NCBI GenBank assembly: GCA_038745535.1
Contig: JBCDLI010000024.1
Span: 1-32,832, forward strand
Source: JBCDLI01 sp038745535
GTDB taxonomy: Bacteria; Pseudomonadota; Alphaproteobacteria; Rhizobiales; Rhizobiaceae
DNA length: 32,832 bases
Direction of reading: 5' to 3'
Made by a program: the position numbers and the translations under genes. The notes beneath the pieces were generated by a model, which did not search any database, was not told the DNA's origin, and was given only the letters and a program-made list of their open reading frames with translations. Positions 32,804 through 32,832 of the stretch are shown here, one piece after another. Each line of letters starts with the position of its first letter. The stretch's first letter is position 1.

Positions 32804-32832
32804 CATACAGGTTAGTGTCAATCGCTGTTTGA

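Noticed and set aside
32802..32822. TGACA-N10-TGTCA-like dyad after cysS
   Set aside because: Five-base arms without a T tract at the window edge; too weak to call.
1..32832. tRNA or rRNA genes, CRISPR arrays, insertion sequences, phage genes or anti-phage systems
   Set aside because: I found no repeat-spacer pattern, transposase, integrase or recognisable RNA gene; intergenic gaps are short and mostly explained.

Overview
This window is chromosomal DNA of an alphaproteobacterium, most probably of the order Hyphomicrobiales (Rhizobiales). The evidence is gene order and protein type: dapA-smpB, rpoZ-rsh-pyrE, and acpS-lepB-rnc-era-recO in the order usual for that group, plus several alphaproteobacterial conserved proteins (a TIGR02301-like secreted protein, a COG5350-like phosphatase, H3TH-domain proteins). 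Genus cannot be fixed from the sequence alone. I see no rRNA, tRNA, CRISPR array, phage gene or insertion sequence.

Layout. 1-1313 (+): the 3' end of an OmpA-type gene, a 33-codon single-span membrane peptide, and a membrane-anchored protein with two helix-hairpin-helix-like domains. 1436-4415 (-): a divergent alpha/beta hydrolase and a lytic transglycosylase. 4578-7528 (+): dapA, smpB and a xanthine/uracil-type permease preceded by a good sigma-54 promoter match. 7548-8805 (-): a family 5 uracil-DNA glycosylase and a NYN nuclease. 8944-17512 (+): a long housekeeping block, rpoZ-rsh-pyrE, then DUF2062-acpS-lepB-rnc-era-DMT exporter-recO with many start/stop overlaps.

17500-21488 (-): an arsenic resistance operon read as arsR-aqpS-arsC(glutaredoxin type)-arsC(phosphatase type)-arsH-MFS. 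Its first five genes are joined by 1-4 nt overlaps. Arsenate would be reduced by two unrelated reductases, arsenite would leave through the AqpS channel, ArsH would oxidise methylarsenite, and the MFS protein may export a further arsenical. arsR appears to be transcribed almost leaderless from a promoter whose spacer holds a perfect palindrome.

21609-25181 (+): nadA-nadB-nadC, the de novo pathway from aspartate to nicotinate mononucleotide, with a long hairpin between nadA and nadB. 25191-27157 (-): ygfZ, an HD-domain nucleotidase-like protein and a tyrosine-phosphatase-like protein. 27296-28336 (+): pyrC. 28333-30242 (-): two uncharacterised proteins, a TIGR02301-type protein and a NUDIX hydrolase, with an exact CtrA box ahead of one small gene. 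30305-32803 (+): a SRAP (YedK) DNA-crosslink protein and cysS, separated by 333 bp that hold an intrinsic terminator and a large imperfect inverted repeat.

Most of the window is ordinary core genome. The items most worth a second look are the OmpA/micropeptide/anchored H3TH operon, the sigma-54 site before the purine permease, the ars operon's regulation and its paired reductases, the nadA-nadB hairpin, the CtrA box, and the inverted repeat before cysS.
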